NCBI GenBank assembly: GCA_934085675.1
Contig: CAKOHH010000006.1
Span: forward strand, 1 to 57,573
Reading direction: 5' to 3'
From: an uncultured Bacilli bacterium
GTDB taxonomy: Bacteria; Bacillota_I; Bacilli_A; RF39; UBA660
Length of the DNA stretch: 57,573 nucleotides
Shown here: positions 31,926 through 41,139 of the stretch, in pieces
How the letters are laid out: the number at the start of each line of letters is the position of its first letter
Position numbering within the stretch: position 1 is the stretch's first letter
Program-made: the position numbers and the translations under genes
The notes under the pieces: model-generated
Told to the model about the DNA's origin: nothing
What the model saw: only the letters and a program-made list of their open reading frames with translations
The model's database searches: none

Positions 31926-33785
31926 TTGATTTTTTGTTTGTTATTTATTATTATTTGCCGTGTTTTTTATATTCAAGTTTTTTCTTATGAAAAATTAAGT
32001 GCTTTAGCCGAAAGTTTATGGAGTAGAAAACTGCCTATCGGGGCTGACCGTGGGGAAATTTATGACCGTAAAGGAAGAGTTTTAGCAAAAAATCTTACAA
32101 CCACTTCTTTAGTCTTAATTCCTAATCAAATAAAAAAACCGGAAGAAGTTGCGCAAAAACTAAGTGAAATATTAAAAAGTGACTATGATGATATGCTTTC
32201 ACATGTGACAAAAAAGACAAGTATTGAAAGAGTCCATCCTGAAGGAAGGCAACTATCTTATGATACTGCATCACAAATTGAACAACTTCATTTAGAGGGT
32301 GTTTATTTAGTTAAAGAAAGTAAAAGATATTATCCGTATGGAACAGTTCTGTCTCATGTTTTAGGTTATGTGGGAATTGATAATCAAGGACTATCTGGCT
32401 TAGAACTTACCTATGATAAATATTTAACTGGTCAAAATGGCGCGATAAAGTATTTTTCTGATGGTAAGGGAAACCGTTTGGAATTATCTGAGGTTTATGA
32501 AAAGCCTCAAAATGGTGTCAACTTGACACTGACAATTGACCTTGATTTACAACTCGCGGCTGAAAGAGAACTAGACAATGCTGTGTTGAAATATCAGCCA
32601 GAACATGCGATTGCTTTGGCGATGGATCCAAATACAGGCGAAATTTTAGCTATGGCTTCAAGACCTAATTTTGATGCTAATAATTATCAAAATTATGATA
32701 CAACTACGATTAACCGTAATTTGCCTATTTGGATGACTTATGAACCTGGTTCTACTTTCAAAATAATGACCCTTGCGTCTTCATTAGAAGAAAAGACGGT
32801 GAATTTGTTTGAAGATACTTATTATGATTCAGGCTCCATTTTAATAGATGGGGCAACAATCCATTGTTGGAAAAGCGGGGGACATGGGGCCCAGACTTAT
32901 TTAAACGTCGTTGAAAATAGCTGTAATCCTGGTTTTGTCTCACTTGGAAATAAGCTCGGGGTTAATAAATTAATGTCCTATATTAATAAGTTTGGCTTTG
33001 GGGAAAAAACAGGTATTGATTTAAATGGTGAATCAAGTGGTATTTTGTTTAATCCTAATCGTATGGGACCAGTTGAACTTGCTACCACTAGTTTTGGCCA
33101 AGGTATCAGTGTCACACCCATACAACAGGTCACGGCTGTTTCAGCCGTTATTAATAATGGCTATTTATATCAACCATACATTGTAAAAAGTTTAGAAGAA
33201 CCAGAAACTAAATCTATTATTAAATTAAATGAACCTGTTTTAAGACGAAGAGTCATTAGTGAAGAAAGTAGTAAACTTGCTCGTTTTGCTCTTGAAAGTG
33301 TTGTTGCTAATGGCTCAGGACGTAATGCTTACATTGAAAACTACCGGGTAGGAGGAAAAACCGGAACAGCCCAAAAAGTCGAGAATGGCCATTATTTAGA
33401 TGGCAACTATATTTTATCTTTTGTGGGCTTTATGCCAGCAGATAATCCTAAGATAGTCGTTTATGTGGCCATTGATAATCCCAAAGGTGTCACTCAGTAT
33501 GGTGGTGTTGTTGCCGCACCTATTGCCAAATCTATTTTGGAAACTGCTATCTCGGTTCTAAATATTGATAGTTCGACCGAAGTAATGCCAAGAGAATATC
33601 ATTGGAATGATACAAAATATTATAAAATTCCTGATGTTACAGGGCAAACAAAAGAAGAAGCTAGAAAAAGTTTACAAGGTTTTCAAATAGAATATTCGGG
33701 CGCAGGAGAACAAGTTTTATATCAAAGTCCTAAGGGCAATTCTTATGTTAAAGAAAATGGTACGGTTTTTTTAATGCTTGGTTAA
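31881..33785 (+). CDS. class B penicillin-binding protein (PBP2/SpoVD type) with PASTA domain
   Basis: 634 residues: a membrane anchor (about 12-32), a dimerisation domain starting RKLPIGADRGEIYDRKG, a transpeptidase domain with SxxK (STFK, Ser ~291), SxN (SCN, ~347) and KTG (~493), and a C-terminal PASTA domain (~575-634, KIPDVTGQTKEEARKSL). It cross-links peptidoglycan, probably at the septum. GGTGAG precedes the ATG by 5 nt. mraY follows 84 nt later, as in the division and cell-wall cluster of Gram-positives, though the other dcw genes are absent here. Two broken copies of its start lie upstream. Confidence 0.93.
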   Translation: MFFDKIHSRIRFFFLLIFCLLFIIICRVFYIQVFSYEKLSALAESLWSRKLPIGADRGEIYDRKGRVLAKNLTTTSLVLIPNQIKKPEEVAQKLSEILKSDYDDMLSHVTKKTSIERVHPEGRQLSYDTASQIEQLHLEGVYLVKESKRYYPYGTVLSHVLGYVGIDNQGLSGLELTYDKYLTGQNGAIKYFSDGKGNRLELSEVYEKPQNGVNLTLTIDLDLQLAAERELDNAVLKYQPEHAIALAMDPNTGEILAMASRPNFDANNYQNYDTTTINRNLPIWMTYEPGSTFKIMTLASSLEEKTVNLFEDTYYDSGSILIDGATIHCWKSGGHGAQTYLNVVENSCNPGFVSLGNKLGVNKLMSYINKFGFGEKTGIDLNGESSGILFNPNRMGPVELATTSFGQGISVTPIQQVTAVSAVINNGYLYQPYIVKSLEEPETKSIIKLNEPVLRRRVISEESSKLARFALESVVANGSGRNAYIENYRVGGKTGTAQKVENGHYLDGNYILSFVGFMPADNPKIVVYVAIDNPKGVTQYGGVVAAPIAKSILETAISVLNIDSSTEVMPREYHWNDTKYYKIPDVTGQTKEEARKSLQGFQIEYSGAGEQVLYQSPKGNSYVKENGTVFLMLG

Positions 33786-33868
33786 GTGTCTAATTGTGTA
33801 AAGCCAATTGTAAAAAAAAACGACTTTTATAATTTTAGTGTATAATACGGTTAGGTAGGTGATTTTAT

Positions 33869-34861
33869 ATGCTTATTCTGGCTAAAACAGCCTTAGCAAT
33901 GATGTTAGGTTTTATCTTTGCAATTATAACAGGAATTATAGCAATTCCTTTGTTAAAAAAGATTAATTGTCGCCAACATGTTAGTCAAGTAATTGGCGAA
34001 AGACATTTAAAAAAAGAAGGAACTCCCACCATGGGAGGAATTATCTTTATTGTTCCTGTCTTAATAACCCTTTTTCTTCTTTACTTAAGAGGTAGTATTG
34101 AACTGAATCATAATTTAATTATTTTATTATTCGTTTTTCTAGCGTATGCTTTCTTAGGTTTTATTGATGATTGGTTAAAAGTGAAATATCATAATAATCA
34201 AGGGTTACGTATCTCAACTAAATTTTTAATTCAAATGGTTATTGCTCTTATCTTCTTTTATATTTTTATGAAAAATGGGGGTGAACCTGTTCTAAAAATT
34301 TCGTCTTTAAATCTTGTCTTACCAATGGGTTGGACGTTTGGTTTGTTTATTTTATTTTTACTGGTTGGAACAAGCAACGCGGTTAATATCACAGATGGTT
34401 TAGATGGTCTATGTGGCGGTTTATCCATGATTGCCTTTGTTGCCTTTGGTATTATTACTTGGAATACAACATGGATGGAAGGATATCAAGAAGTAGCCAT
34501 TTTCTGCTTTGTCTTAGTCGGAGCATTACTAGGCTTTTTACTCTTTAATTCTAATCCTGCTAAAGTATTCATGGGTGATTTAGGTAGTCTTTCTTTAGGA
34601 GCAGCCATGGCAACAGTTGCTATTATTACAAGACATGAACTTTCCTTAGCCTTAATTGGTGGTGTCTTTGTTGTTGAAACATTATCTTCAATGATTCAAA
34701 TTATTGCCATTCGTAAATTCCACCGGAAAGTATTTAAAATGGCTCCTTTACATCACCATTTTGAACAACTTGGCTATAGTGAAACTGATATTGTAAAAGC
34801 TTTCTATGTTGTTGGCTTAATCCTTGCCATGGCAGCGATTACATATGGTGTATGGTTATAA
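33869..34861 (+). CDS. mraY: MraY, phospho-N-acetylmuramoyl-pentapeptide transferase
   Basis: 330 residues with about ten membrane helices. The signature loops are present: FIDDWLKVKYHNNQGL, NITDGLDGLCGG, MGDLGSLSLG and MAPLHHHFEQLGYSE. It transfers phospho-MurNAc-pentapeptide to undecaprenyl phosphate to make lipid I at the inner face of the membrane. TAGGTAGGTGA provides the ribosome site. A TATAAT (33841-33846) upstream may give it its own promoter in addition to read-through from the PBP. Confidence 0.97.
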   Translation: MLILAKTALAMMLGFIFAIITGIIAIPLLKKINCRQHVSQVIGERHLKKEGTPTMGGIIFIVPVLITLFLLYLRGSIELNHNLIILLFVFLAYAFLGFIDDWLKVKYHNNQGLRISTKFLIQMVIALIFFYIFMKNGGEPVLKISSLNLVLPMGWTFGLFILFLLVGTSNAVNITDGLDGLCGGLSMIAFVAFGIITWNTTWMEGYQEVAIFCFVLVGALLGFLLFNSNPAKVFMGDLGSLSLGAAMATVAIITRHELSLALIGGVFVVETLSSMIQIIAIRKFHRKVFKMAPLHHHFEQLGYSETDIVKAFYVVGLILAMAAITYGVWL

Positions 34862-34887
34862 AGCATTCTAAAAAGAGTGCTTTTTTT
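34862..34887 (+). terminator. intrinsic terminator after mraY
   Basis: 8-bp stem with one G-T pair (34862-34869 with 34874-34881), a four-A loop and a T run. Confidence 0.75.
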
Positions 34888-34940
34888 ATTTTTACTAGTA
34901 ATTTTAGAAAATAATTGTTAATATTAAAAAGGTGATAGTA

Positions 34941-35426
34941 ATGAAAGAAAGCAAAATAAAAGATTTATTTGAAGATGCTAAAACAATTTATATATTTGAT
35001 GTTGACGGTGTTTTAGCCAGATTAGAACTTGGAGAATATAATCATTATTTTTACAATGATGAGATGTGGGAAAAGGCTTTACAAAGCCATAATTTTTATG
35101 ATGAAATGCGGCCAATTATTAGTATGCAAGACTTTATTCAAAAAAGAAATAAAGAACGTATTTATGTGGCTACAAAAGTGTATAATGAATTAGAATACCA
35201 ACAAAAGATTTCTTTTTTAGAAAAACATTATGGTATTTTAAAAGACCATGTTTACCTTGTTTATCATAATGATGAAAAGTTAGATGTTATTAACAAAATT
35301 AAAAAATTAAATCCCAACTTAGAAGATAAATACTTCGTAATGATTGATGATACGGTTGAAGTTTTAAATCATATCATGGATAACTCTAACTTTAGTACTG
35401 TTCACATTAGTAGTTTTTTACAATAG
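34941..35426 (+). CDS. HAD-like hydrolase, 5'-nucleotidase type
   Basis: About 161 residues. Motif I is DVDGVLAR near residue 20 and motif IV is VMIDDTVEVL near 138. The cap is short, so it resembles small nucleotidase-type HAD proteins. It could dephosphorylate a small metabolite; the substrate is unknown. ATG 34941 is chosen because AAAGGTGA lies 4-7 nt upstream, overlapping an in-frame GTG. It converges with the carboxypeptidase gene. Confidence 0.7.
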   Translation: MKESKIKDLFEDAKTIYIFDVDGVLARLELGEYNHYFYNDEMWEKALQSHNFYDEMRPIISMQDFIQKRNKERIYVATKVYNELEYQQKISFLEKHYGILKDHVYLVYHNDEKLDVINKIKKLNPNLEDKYFVMIDDTVEVLNHIMDNSNFSTVHISSFLQ

Positions 35427-35447
35427 TTTGGAAAGTTTAAAACTTAA

Positions 35448-36416
35448 TTATTTTTCAATATAAAAAGCATAATATTCATCAAAAGTAATATCCTCATCAT
35501 GTATCAATTTGGCCGCTTCTTCTCCAACATAACGCCAATGCCATGATTCAGGACTATAGCCTGTTAAATAAGTTTTTCCTTCTGGATATCTTTCAATAAA
35601 ACCATATTTATAAGCATTTTCTTTTAACCATTTATACGCCTCACTGTTAGAAAAACTATCGGCTAAAGGTTCAGTTTTACTAGTCATATCAATAACTAAG
35701 CCTGTTTGATGTTCAGAGTGTCCTGGACGGGCGGCTGTTTCATCAGCTTTTCTTTCACCCTGTGTAGATACACGGTAGTCATATATTTCTTTTTGACTTT
35801 CATAATCACGATAACTAGAAGTTACCATAAGATAAAAACCTTGTTCATTTGCCGCTTGCCATAATTCTAAAAATTTATCATAAGCATAATCAATTAGTTT
35901 ATTTTCGCCTTCCTCACCATAAGCATAAGATAGTTCAATGTTTCTTAAATTTTCAGGTACATATGTTTCACTTAAAGTGTAAAATTTATTAACATTCATA
36001 AGCATACCTAAATCTTCCTGGGTATTAAGATCTAATTGGTACCATTTATGATTCGCGTGAACATTTACTATTGAAATTACTTTAGCATAATCATCTTCAT
36101 TATTTTTTCTTATATATTCTTGATAGTCTTCTAAATTTTTTTCTAAAAAGTATTTTTGCTCTAAAAGACTAATAATCTTATCATCTTTATCATTATTAAT
36201 CAGTTTTTGTTGTTCTGTTTCACTAAGTTTGGCAAAAATAGTTTTGGTATCTTCTAGGCTATAGCCTTTTTCTAAAAGTTTATATTCATTGGTTTGTTTA
36301 TATTGATAATCGTTATAATAGTTAATACCAAGAAGAATAGCCACGGTTAAAAAGACAACAAAGGCTCCAAAATAATAAACTTTTTTCTTTAATTTCAATC
36401 GTTTTTTCTTTTTCAT
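35448..36416 (-). CDS. VanY/LdcB-type M15B D-Ala-D-Ala carboxypeptidase
   Basis: 322 residues with an N-terminal basic stretch and membrane anchor (about 13-32), a helical spacer, and an M15B domain (~170-320). The zinc and catalytic residues are visible: SSYRDYESQKEIY, ARPGHSEHQTGLVIDM (His and Asp ligands) and ESWHWRYVG (Glu and His). It trims the terminal D-Ala from peptidoglycan stem peptides outside the cell. An extended -10 (TGCTATAAT) lies upstream on the minus strand. Confidence 0.92.
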   Translation of the reverse strand: MKKKKRLKLKKKVYYFGAFVVFLTVAILLGINYYNDYQYKQTNEYKLLEKGYSLEDTKTIFAKLSETEQQKLINNDKDDKIISLLEQKYFLEKNLEDYQEYIRKNNEDDYAKVISIVNVHANHKWYQLDLNTQEDLGMLMNVNKFYTLSETYVPENLRNIELSYAYGEEGENKLIDYAYDKFLELWQAANEQGFYLMVTSSYRDYESQKEIYDYRVSTQGERKADETAARPGHSEHQTGLVIDMTSKTEPLADSFSNSEAYKWLKENAYKYGFIERYPEGKTYLTGYSPESWHWRYVGEEAAKLIHDEDITFDEYYAFYIEK

Positions 36417-36439
36417 ATTAAAGCCTCATTTCTAGCATC

Positions 36440-36448
36440 ATTATAGCA
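36440..36448 (-). promoter_or_regulatory. extended -10 promoter of the carboxypeptidase
   Basis: Minus-strand TGCTATAAT, 24 nt before the ATG. No strong -35 box is seen. Confidence 0.5.
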
Positions 36449-36516
36449 ATTTTCCTTGCTATTTTCCATCATTTGTTGTAACATTTACTTAAGAGTAGTA
36501 AAGGATAGGTGGTATA

Positions 36517-36885
36517 ATGAGCGAAAAGGGAAAAGAAGTCCTTGCAAAGTGTCCTAATTTTAATCGGATTGTTAATTTTGATTATGCGAAAGACGACCAA
36601 ATTACTGCAAAACTAATAACGGTTTACCGTGACTATATATTTAAAATCAATTTAGAAGATGAAAGTGAAGTTAAAAGTGTCACTGAAATTGATTATGTTC
36701 TAGGAAGATATATTGACGATTATCAATTTAGAAGAGAACTACGTTGTGAGATTGTTCATGTTAAAATTAAAAAAGGTTTATCTTTTTTTGAAAGTTTAAA
36801 AGCTATTGTTTATAGCATTTTACATATTTTTGATAATTACTTAGAAAATTCTACCCGCAGAATATCTATTGCACGGTGGATTTAG
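36517..36885 (+). CDS. unknown 122-residue protein
   Basis: I do not recognise it. It seems cytosolic, mixed alpha/beta, with a helical C-terminus (LSFFESLKAIVYSILHIFDNYL) that could be membrane-associated. ATAGGTGG lies 4 nt before the ATG. It diverges from the carboxypeptidase gene. No catalytic motif is visible. Confidence 0.6.
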   Translation: MSEKGKEVLAKCPNFNRIVNFDYAKDDQITAKLITVYRDYIFKINLEDESEVKSVTEIDYVLGRYIDDYQFRRELRCEIVHVKIKKGLSFFESLKAIVYSILHIFDNYLENSTRRISIARWI

Positions 36886-36887
36886 AC

Positions 36888-36916
36888 TTGTTTCTTAAAA
36901 TAAATTTTGGTATAAT
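36888..36916 (+). promoter_or_regulatory. promoter before the small ORF and tRNA
   Basis: TTGTTT (36888-36893), 17-nt spacer, TATAAT (36911-36916). It begins within the gap after the 122-residue gene and may transcribe the small ORF and tRNA-Met together. Confidence 0.55.
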
Positions 36917-36937
36917 CACATTTGTCGGAGGTAGCAT

Positions 36938-37054
36938 ATGAAAGTTTACAAGAAAAATTTACCAGATGGTATTAGAAAAATGTTCGCTTTAGAAAAAGGC
37001 GTAAAAGTTAAATATTTAAATAAAAAATACTATGACAAGAAAAAAACAAAATAA
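36938..37054 (+). CDS. small basic 38-residue protein
   Basis: A short frame beginning MKVYKKNLPDGIRKMF and ending DKKKTK, with an excellent GGAGGT ribosome site 6 nt upstream and a promoter 22 nt upstream. About a third of the residues are Lys. I do not recognise it. The combination of promoter, ribosome site and a complete frame makes it a likely real gene, 46 nt before tRNA-Met. Confidence 0.55.
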   Translation: MKVYKKNLPDGIRKMFALEKGVKVKYLNKKYYDKKKTK

Positions 37055-37100
37055 AACTTGCATGACAGGAAATATTTTGTTATAATCATCTTGTTCTTTT

Positions 37101-37177
37101 GGCGGGATAGCTCAGCTGGCTAGAGCGACCGGTTCATACCCGGTAGGTCGGGAGTTCAAGTCTCTCTCCCGCTACCA
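37101..37177 (+). tRNA. tRNA-Met (CAU), elongator type
   Basis: A 77-nt cloverleaf including encoded CCA. Acceptor arms GGCGGGA / TCCCGCT, D-arm GCTC..GAGC, anticodon stem ACCGG / CCGGT around loop TTCATAC, and T-arm GGGAG TTCAAGT CTCTC. The sequence follows the Bacillus elongator tRNA-Met closely. The initiator features (unpaired first pair, three G-C pairs beside the anticodon loop) are absent. A tRNA-Ile2 read through lysidine is less likely from the overall sequence. Confidence 0.93.
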
Positions 37178-37211
37178 AAAAGATAGTAACTTGATGATTT
37201 CAAGTTTATAT

Positions 37212-37242
37212 GAGTCATTATCCTTGGATAGTGGCTTTTTTT
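37212..37242 (+). terminator. intrinsic terminator after tRNA-Met
   Basis: 10-bp stem with two G-T pairs (37214-37223 with 37226-37235) and a seven-T run. Confidence 0.7.
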
Positions 37243-37271
37243 ATAAAAGTAAGTAAGAAAGGTGAAGTTTT

Positions 37272-39470
37272 ATGGGAAAGATAGAAGGTAAGATTCGGAC
37301 TGTTATTTTTAGTAGTGAAACAGGATTTTTAGTTGCTATTTTTAAAGTAAAAAAAGCCTATGATAAATCCTTAAAGGAGTTAGAAGGTAAAAGTATTACT
37401 ATAACTGGTTTGATGCTTAAAAATAATACTGAAGATACTTATCTTTTAGAAGGTAATTATATCAGACATGAAAGATATGGTATGCAGTTTTCATTTTATA
37501 ATTATGAAAAGAAATTACCTGAAGGTAAAGATAGTGTAATTGATTTTTTAGCAAGTCCTTTAATTAAAGGATGCGGTATTAAAACTTCTGAACAAATAGT
37601 GGCTACTTTAGGCGAAAACGCTTTAAAACTTATTAAAGAAAATAAAGATAATTTACTTTTAGTTCCCGGGATGACACCTAAAAAATGTGAAACAATTTAT
37701 TTAAGTGTTTTAGAGTATTCAGAAGTAGATGATACGATTATTAGTCTTAAAAACTTAGGTTTTTCCATGAATGAAGCCACAAAACTTATTAAACTTTATC
37801 AAGATAAAACAATGACTTTCGTAGAACAAAATCTCTATCTTTTTAAGGACTTTATTCCTTTTAATAAATTAGATAACATTTATTTAAAAAATCATGAAAT
37901 AGAAGATTCTTTACGAATTAAAGAATGTTTAAAAGAAGCCATGGAAAGACAAAGTAAAGAAAGTGGGGATGTTTACTACTATTTAAGTGAAATAGAAGAA
38001 AAATTAAAAAAAGAATTTCAAATTATTTTAGATGAAGAAACATTAAAAACATATTTAGAAGCATTAAAAAAACAGCAAGATGTTTATCTTGAAAATGATA
38101 ATATTTATCTAAAAAAATATTATGATATGGAAAATGATATAGCTCGTATTTTAAAAAGAATGAGTTCTAATCCTCAAAAAAATATAAAAGGTTTAAAAGA
38201 AAAGTTAACGTATTTAGAAGATACTTTAGAAGTTAAATATAATAAAAATCAAGAAACAGCTATTATGACAGCTTTACAAAATCCTGTTTCAATTATCTCA
38301 GGAGGACCAGGAACTGGTAAAACAACCATTGTTAATGCCATTACAAAACTGTTTATTGAAAGTTATAAACTTTCTCCTATAGAAATTTCTAGTCAAATAG
38401 CCCTTTTAGCGCCGACAGGACGGGCTGCTAAAAAACTTTCTTTAAGTACGCATTTACCATCTTCTACAATTCATCGTTTTTTGAAATGGAACAAAGATAC
38501 CAATGATTTTCAAATAAATGAAAATAATAAAAATCATCAAAAACTTATTATTGTTGATGAAACAAGTATGATTGATGAATATTTATTTGTTTCTTTATTA
38601 AAAGGTATTCCTGAAACAAGTCAAATTGTTTTAGTTGGCGATAACTCACAACTTCCAAGTGTCGGGGCAGGGCTAATTTTAAATGATATTGTTACATCTA
38701 ACCTTTTTCCTTATACTTCCTTAGATATGATTTATCGGCAAAGTGAAAACTCTTATATTCCTGTTTTAGCTAAAGAAATAAAAGATAAAAATTTAAGTGA
38801 ATCTTTTTTAGAAAAGAAAGATGATTATAATTTTCTTGCTTGTGACAGTAAAAATTTAAAAGAAATGATAAGACAGATTATTTTAAAAAGTCAAAGTAAA
38901 GGATTAAAAGTAGAAGACGTGCAAATACTTGCACCCATGTATAAGGGCGAAAATGGCATTGATAATTTAAATGTTTTATTGCAAGAACTATTTAATCCTC
39001 GTAGTAAGAAAAAAAAGGAACTTAAATATTTTGATGTTATTTATAGAGAAAAAGATAAAGTTTTACAACTTGTCAATAACCCTGATTGTAATGTTTATAA
39101 TGGTGATATTGGTTATATAACTTCTATTATAGAAGAAGAACTTCCTTATAAGCATTTTGAAATTGTTATTGATTTTGATGGTAATCAAGTCGTTTATAAT
39201 AAAGAAGATTTACAAAGTATTAAACATGCTTACGCGATGACAATTCATAAAAGTCAAGGAAGTGAATTTCCTCATGTTATATTACCTGTTACGAAAAATT
39301 ATTATAAAATGCTTTATAATAAATTAATTTATACAGGCGTATCCAGAGCCAAAAAAAGTTTAGTTATCATCGGAGAAAAAGAAGCTTTCATGATGGGTGT
39401 TTATAATGATTATGCTACCAATCGTAAAACAGGCTTAAAAGAAAAATTAGTGTATAATTTCAAAGTTTAA
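37272..39470 (+). CDS. recD2: RecD2-type SF1B DNA helicase
   Basis: 732 residues, the usual length. An N-terminal OB-like region and tandem helix-hairpin-helix repeats (SPLIKGCGIKTSEQI, LLLVPGMTPKKCETI) precede the helicase core with Walker A GGPGTGKT (344-351), LIIVDETSMID, QIVLVGDNSQLPSVGAG and MTIHKSQGSEF. RecD2 acts without RecBC and unwinds 5' to 3' in replication-fork repair. GAAAGGTGA gives a good ribosome site. Confidence 0.95.
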   Translation: MGKIEGKIRTVIFSSETGFLVAIFKVKKAYDKSLKELEGKSITITGLMLKNNTEDTYLLEGNYIRHERYGMQFSFYNYEKKLPEGKDSVIDFLASPLIKGCGIKTSEQIVATLGENALKLIKENKDNLLLVPGMTPKKCETIYLSVLEYSEVDDTIISLKNLGFSMNEATKLIKLYQDKTMTFVEQNLYLFKDFIPFNKLDNIYLKNHEIEDSLRIKECLKEAMERQSKESGDVYYYLSEIEEKLKKEFQIILDEETLKTYLEALKKQQDVYLENDNIYLKKYYDMENDIARILKRMSSNPQKNIKGLKEKLTYLEDTLEVKYNKNQETAIMTALQNPVSIISGGPGTGKTTIVNAITKLFIESYKLSPIEISSQIALLAPTGRAAKKLSLSTHLPSSTIHRFLKWNKDTNDFQINENNKNHQKLIIVDETSMIDEYLFVSLLKGIPETSQIVLVGDNSQLPSVGAGLILNDIVTSNLFPYTSLDMIYRQSENSYIPVLAKEIKDKNLSESFLEKKDDYNFLACDSKNLKEMIRQIILKSQSKGLKVEDVQILAPMYKGENGIDNLNVLLQELFNPRSKKKKELKYFDVIYREKDKVLQLVNNPDCNVYNGDIGYITSIIEEELPYKHFEIVIDFDGNQVVYNKEDLQSIKHAYAMTIHKSQGSEFPHVILPVTKNYYKMLYNKLIYTGVSRAKKSLVIIGEKEAFMMGVYNDYATNRKTGLKEKLVYNFKV

Positions 39471-39497
39471 AACCATATTAAACTTGAGGTGAAGAAA

Positions 39498-39665
39498 ATG
39501 AAAAATATGTTAACAGGCGTATTAATAGGTATGACGGCTGGTATGGGTGTATCTGCCTATTGTCTTTCTAATCCATCTGTTTCTAGAAAAACTAACAAAA
39601 TGCTTAATAAAGCAATGGATAACGCGAATATGATGATGGATGATGTGAAAAGAAAAATGCGTTAA
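39498..39665 (+). CDS. small membrane protein (YtxH-like)
   Basis: 55 residues: one N-terminal membrane helix (MLTGVLIGMTAGMGVSAYCL) followed by a charged, Met- and Lys-rich helix. This plan is that of YtxH-type or similar small envelope proteins of Gram-positives. GAGGTGA gives the ribosome site and a strong terminator follows. It is probably cotranscribed with recD2. The function is unknown. Confidence 0.65.
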   Translation: MKNMLTGVLIGMTAGMGVSAYCLSNPSVSRKTNKMLNKAMDNANMMMDDVKRKMR

Positions 39666-39687
39666 AGGCTCAAAAAGCCTTTTTTTC
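39664..39687 (+). terminator. intrinsic terminator
   Basis: 7-bp stem (39664-39670 with 39676-39682), a 5-nt loop and a T run. The IS30 element is inserted 25 nt downstream. Confidence 0.8.
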
Positions 39688-39694
39688 ATTTTAA

Positions 39695-39709
39695 AAAATT
39701 TTAATGGTT
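39695..39709. repeat. 15-bp direct repeat (probable target duplication), left copy
   Basis: AAAATTTTAATGGTT is identical to 41246-41260 and lies immediately outside the left inverted repeat of the IS element. Its first eight bases form a palindrome. Confidence 0.75.
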
Positions 39710-39963
39710 CGTAAATTTTTAGACTAAAGTTCGCATTTTTGCCAACTTTTTTCTTTTTCAGATTTATTGCCGGATTTAAGTCATTAAACGGAAATAAACT
39801 TGATAAAAATTGTGAATTCAATTAATAATTATCTAAATTATTGCATGACGAAAATACGGAGGTTATTTCCGTTTTTTAAACTTATTTCCGTTTCTTTGTA
39901 GTATTTATAATAGTAGATAACAAATAAAGGCAAACTTTATTTGTTTAAATATTTTAAATAGTA

Positions 39964-40013
39964 ATATTGTCAATGATCAAGATGAACTCACTAACGTTCG
40001 TCATTGACAATAT
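39964..40013 (-). other. hairpin across the transposase stop codon
   Basis: Perfect 13-bp arms (39964-39976 and 40001-40013) enclose 24 nt that can form a further GAAC/GTTC stem. The arms include the last codons and the stop of the transposase. It may end the transposase transcript or limit translation from outside transcripts. Confidence 0.6.
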
Positions 40014-41139
40014 CAAAGATTTTATTATATAAATCTTCCCCGTAAACAGCAATAAAAGCGTCTTTAGGAGTATGACCATCTAAAGATTTAATGGGAGTGT
40101 TTAATAACGTTATATTTTTTTCTTTTACGTTTGTTTTGGTAAGATTATCAATCGATTTACCCTTTGGAAAAAATTTTCTAATTTGTTTGTTGATGTTTTC
40201 TACATGTGGTTTTTGGTTAGAAACATATGGATCGCAGAAAAATAATTTACATCTTTCTTCACCGGTTATTTTAGAAAAACAAATACCTTCTATATCATTA
40301 AAGCAAGGATCTCTATCTGTTAAAATAACGGGGATTAAATCTTTAAAGGCATCTATTCCAATTGTTGTTTCTAACTTATCAAAGAATTCAACAACTTTTT
40401 TAGAATTCGGATTATTTATAATATCTAATAAGGTGAAATGTACATTAGGTAAAATAAATGATAAAATATTTTTGCTATCTGATTTGATAGTGCCCAAGAA
40501 ATCTAGTTGCCATACATTACAGTTTGGGTTTTTGTGAATGTATGACAAATAGTCAAGATAAGTATGATTACTTCTATCAATTTTGTTGTTAGTGTATTCA
40601 TACTTTTTATTGTGTTTTCTTTTCTTATATTTGACAGCACAAGGTAAATCAATTCTTTTCGTTTTTAAATAACCATTATTAACGTATCTGTATAAAGTAG
40701 TAACTGATTTATTAATATTATCTTTGTTTTCTATTTTTATTTGATAAATCGATTTGTTTTCATCTGTTCCCTTTTTTATAATTTCATCCAATTTATTAAA
40801 TTCATCAGAGGTTAAATCAATGCCTTTTCTAGAATTCACAAGATTAGCATTTGCTTTGCTTTGAGCTACTTTTGAATCATATATAAATTTGACAAAGGGA
40901 CAATCTTTATATCTGTTTTTACAATTGGTACAAACATAAGGCCAACGATTAAGTTTTGGACACTTACTTTCTGTTTGATCTGTGTAGTCGACAGGTTTTC
41001 TATTTCTTTTAACTTCTTTGGAAATAGCCCTTGGATCATAATTTATAATTTTACTTATTTCTATTAACTTTTTATTGTGTGAGATACATGAACAAATAGT
41101 CTTTCTATTATCTTCACTTAAATGTTTCCATGTTTTCAT
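39991..41139 (-). CDS. IS30-family transposase
   Basis: About 382 residues. The N-terminal helix-turn-helix region (KHLSEDNRKTICSCISHNKKLIEISK) is followed by a cysteine-rich C..CxxC..C segment and a DDE domain with Asp in VWQLDFLG, Asp in VILTDRDPCF, and Glu in KPHVENINKQIRKFFPKGKS, the last being the IS30 signature. ATG 41139 is chosen because AGGAGG lies 7-8 nt upstream and the longer frame's ATG overlaps it. The frame is intact, so the element may be active. Confidence 0.9.
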   Translation of the reverse strand: MKTWKHLSEDNRKTICSCISHNKKLIEISKIINYDPRAISKEVKRNRKPVDYTDQTESKCPKLNRWPYVCTNCKNRYKDCPFVKFIYDSKVAQSKANANLVNSRKGIDLTSDEFNKLDEIIKKGTDENKSIYQIKIENKDNINKSVTTLYRYVNNGYLKTKRIDLPCAVKYKKRKHNKKYEYTNNKIDRSNHTYLDYLSYIHKNPNCNVWQLDFLGTIKSDSKNILSFILPNVHFTLLDIINNPNSKKVVEFFDKLETTIGIDAFKDLIPVILTDRDPCFNDIEGICFSKITGEERCKLFFCDPYVSNQKPHVENINKQIRKFFPKGKSIDNLTKTNVKEKNITLLNTPIKSLDGHTPKDAFIAVYGEDLYNKIFDIVNDER

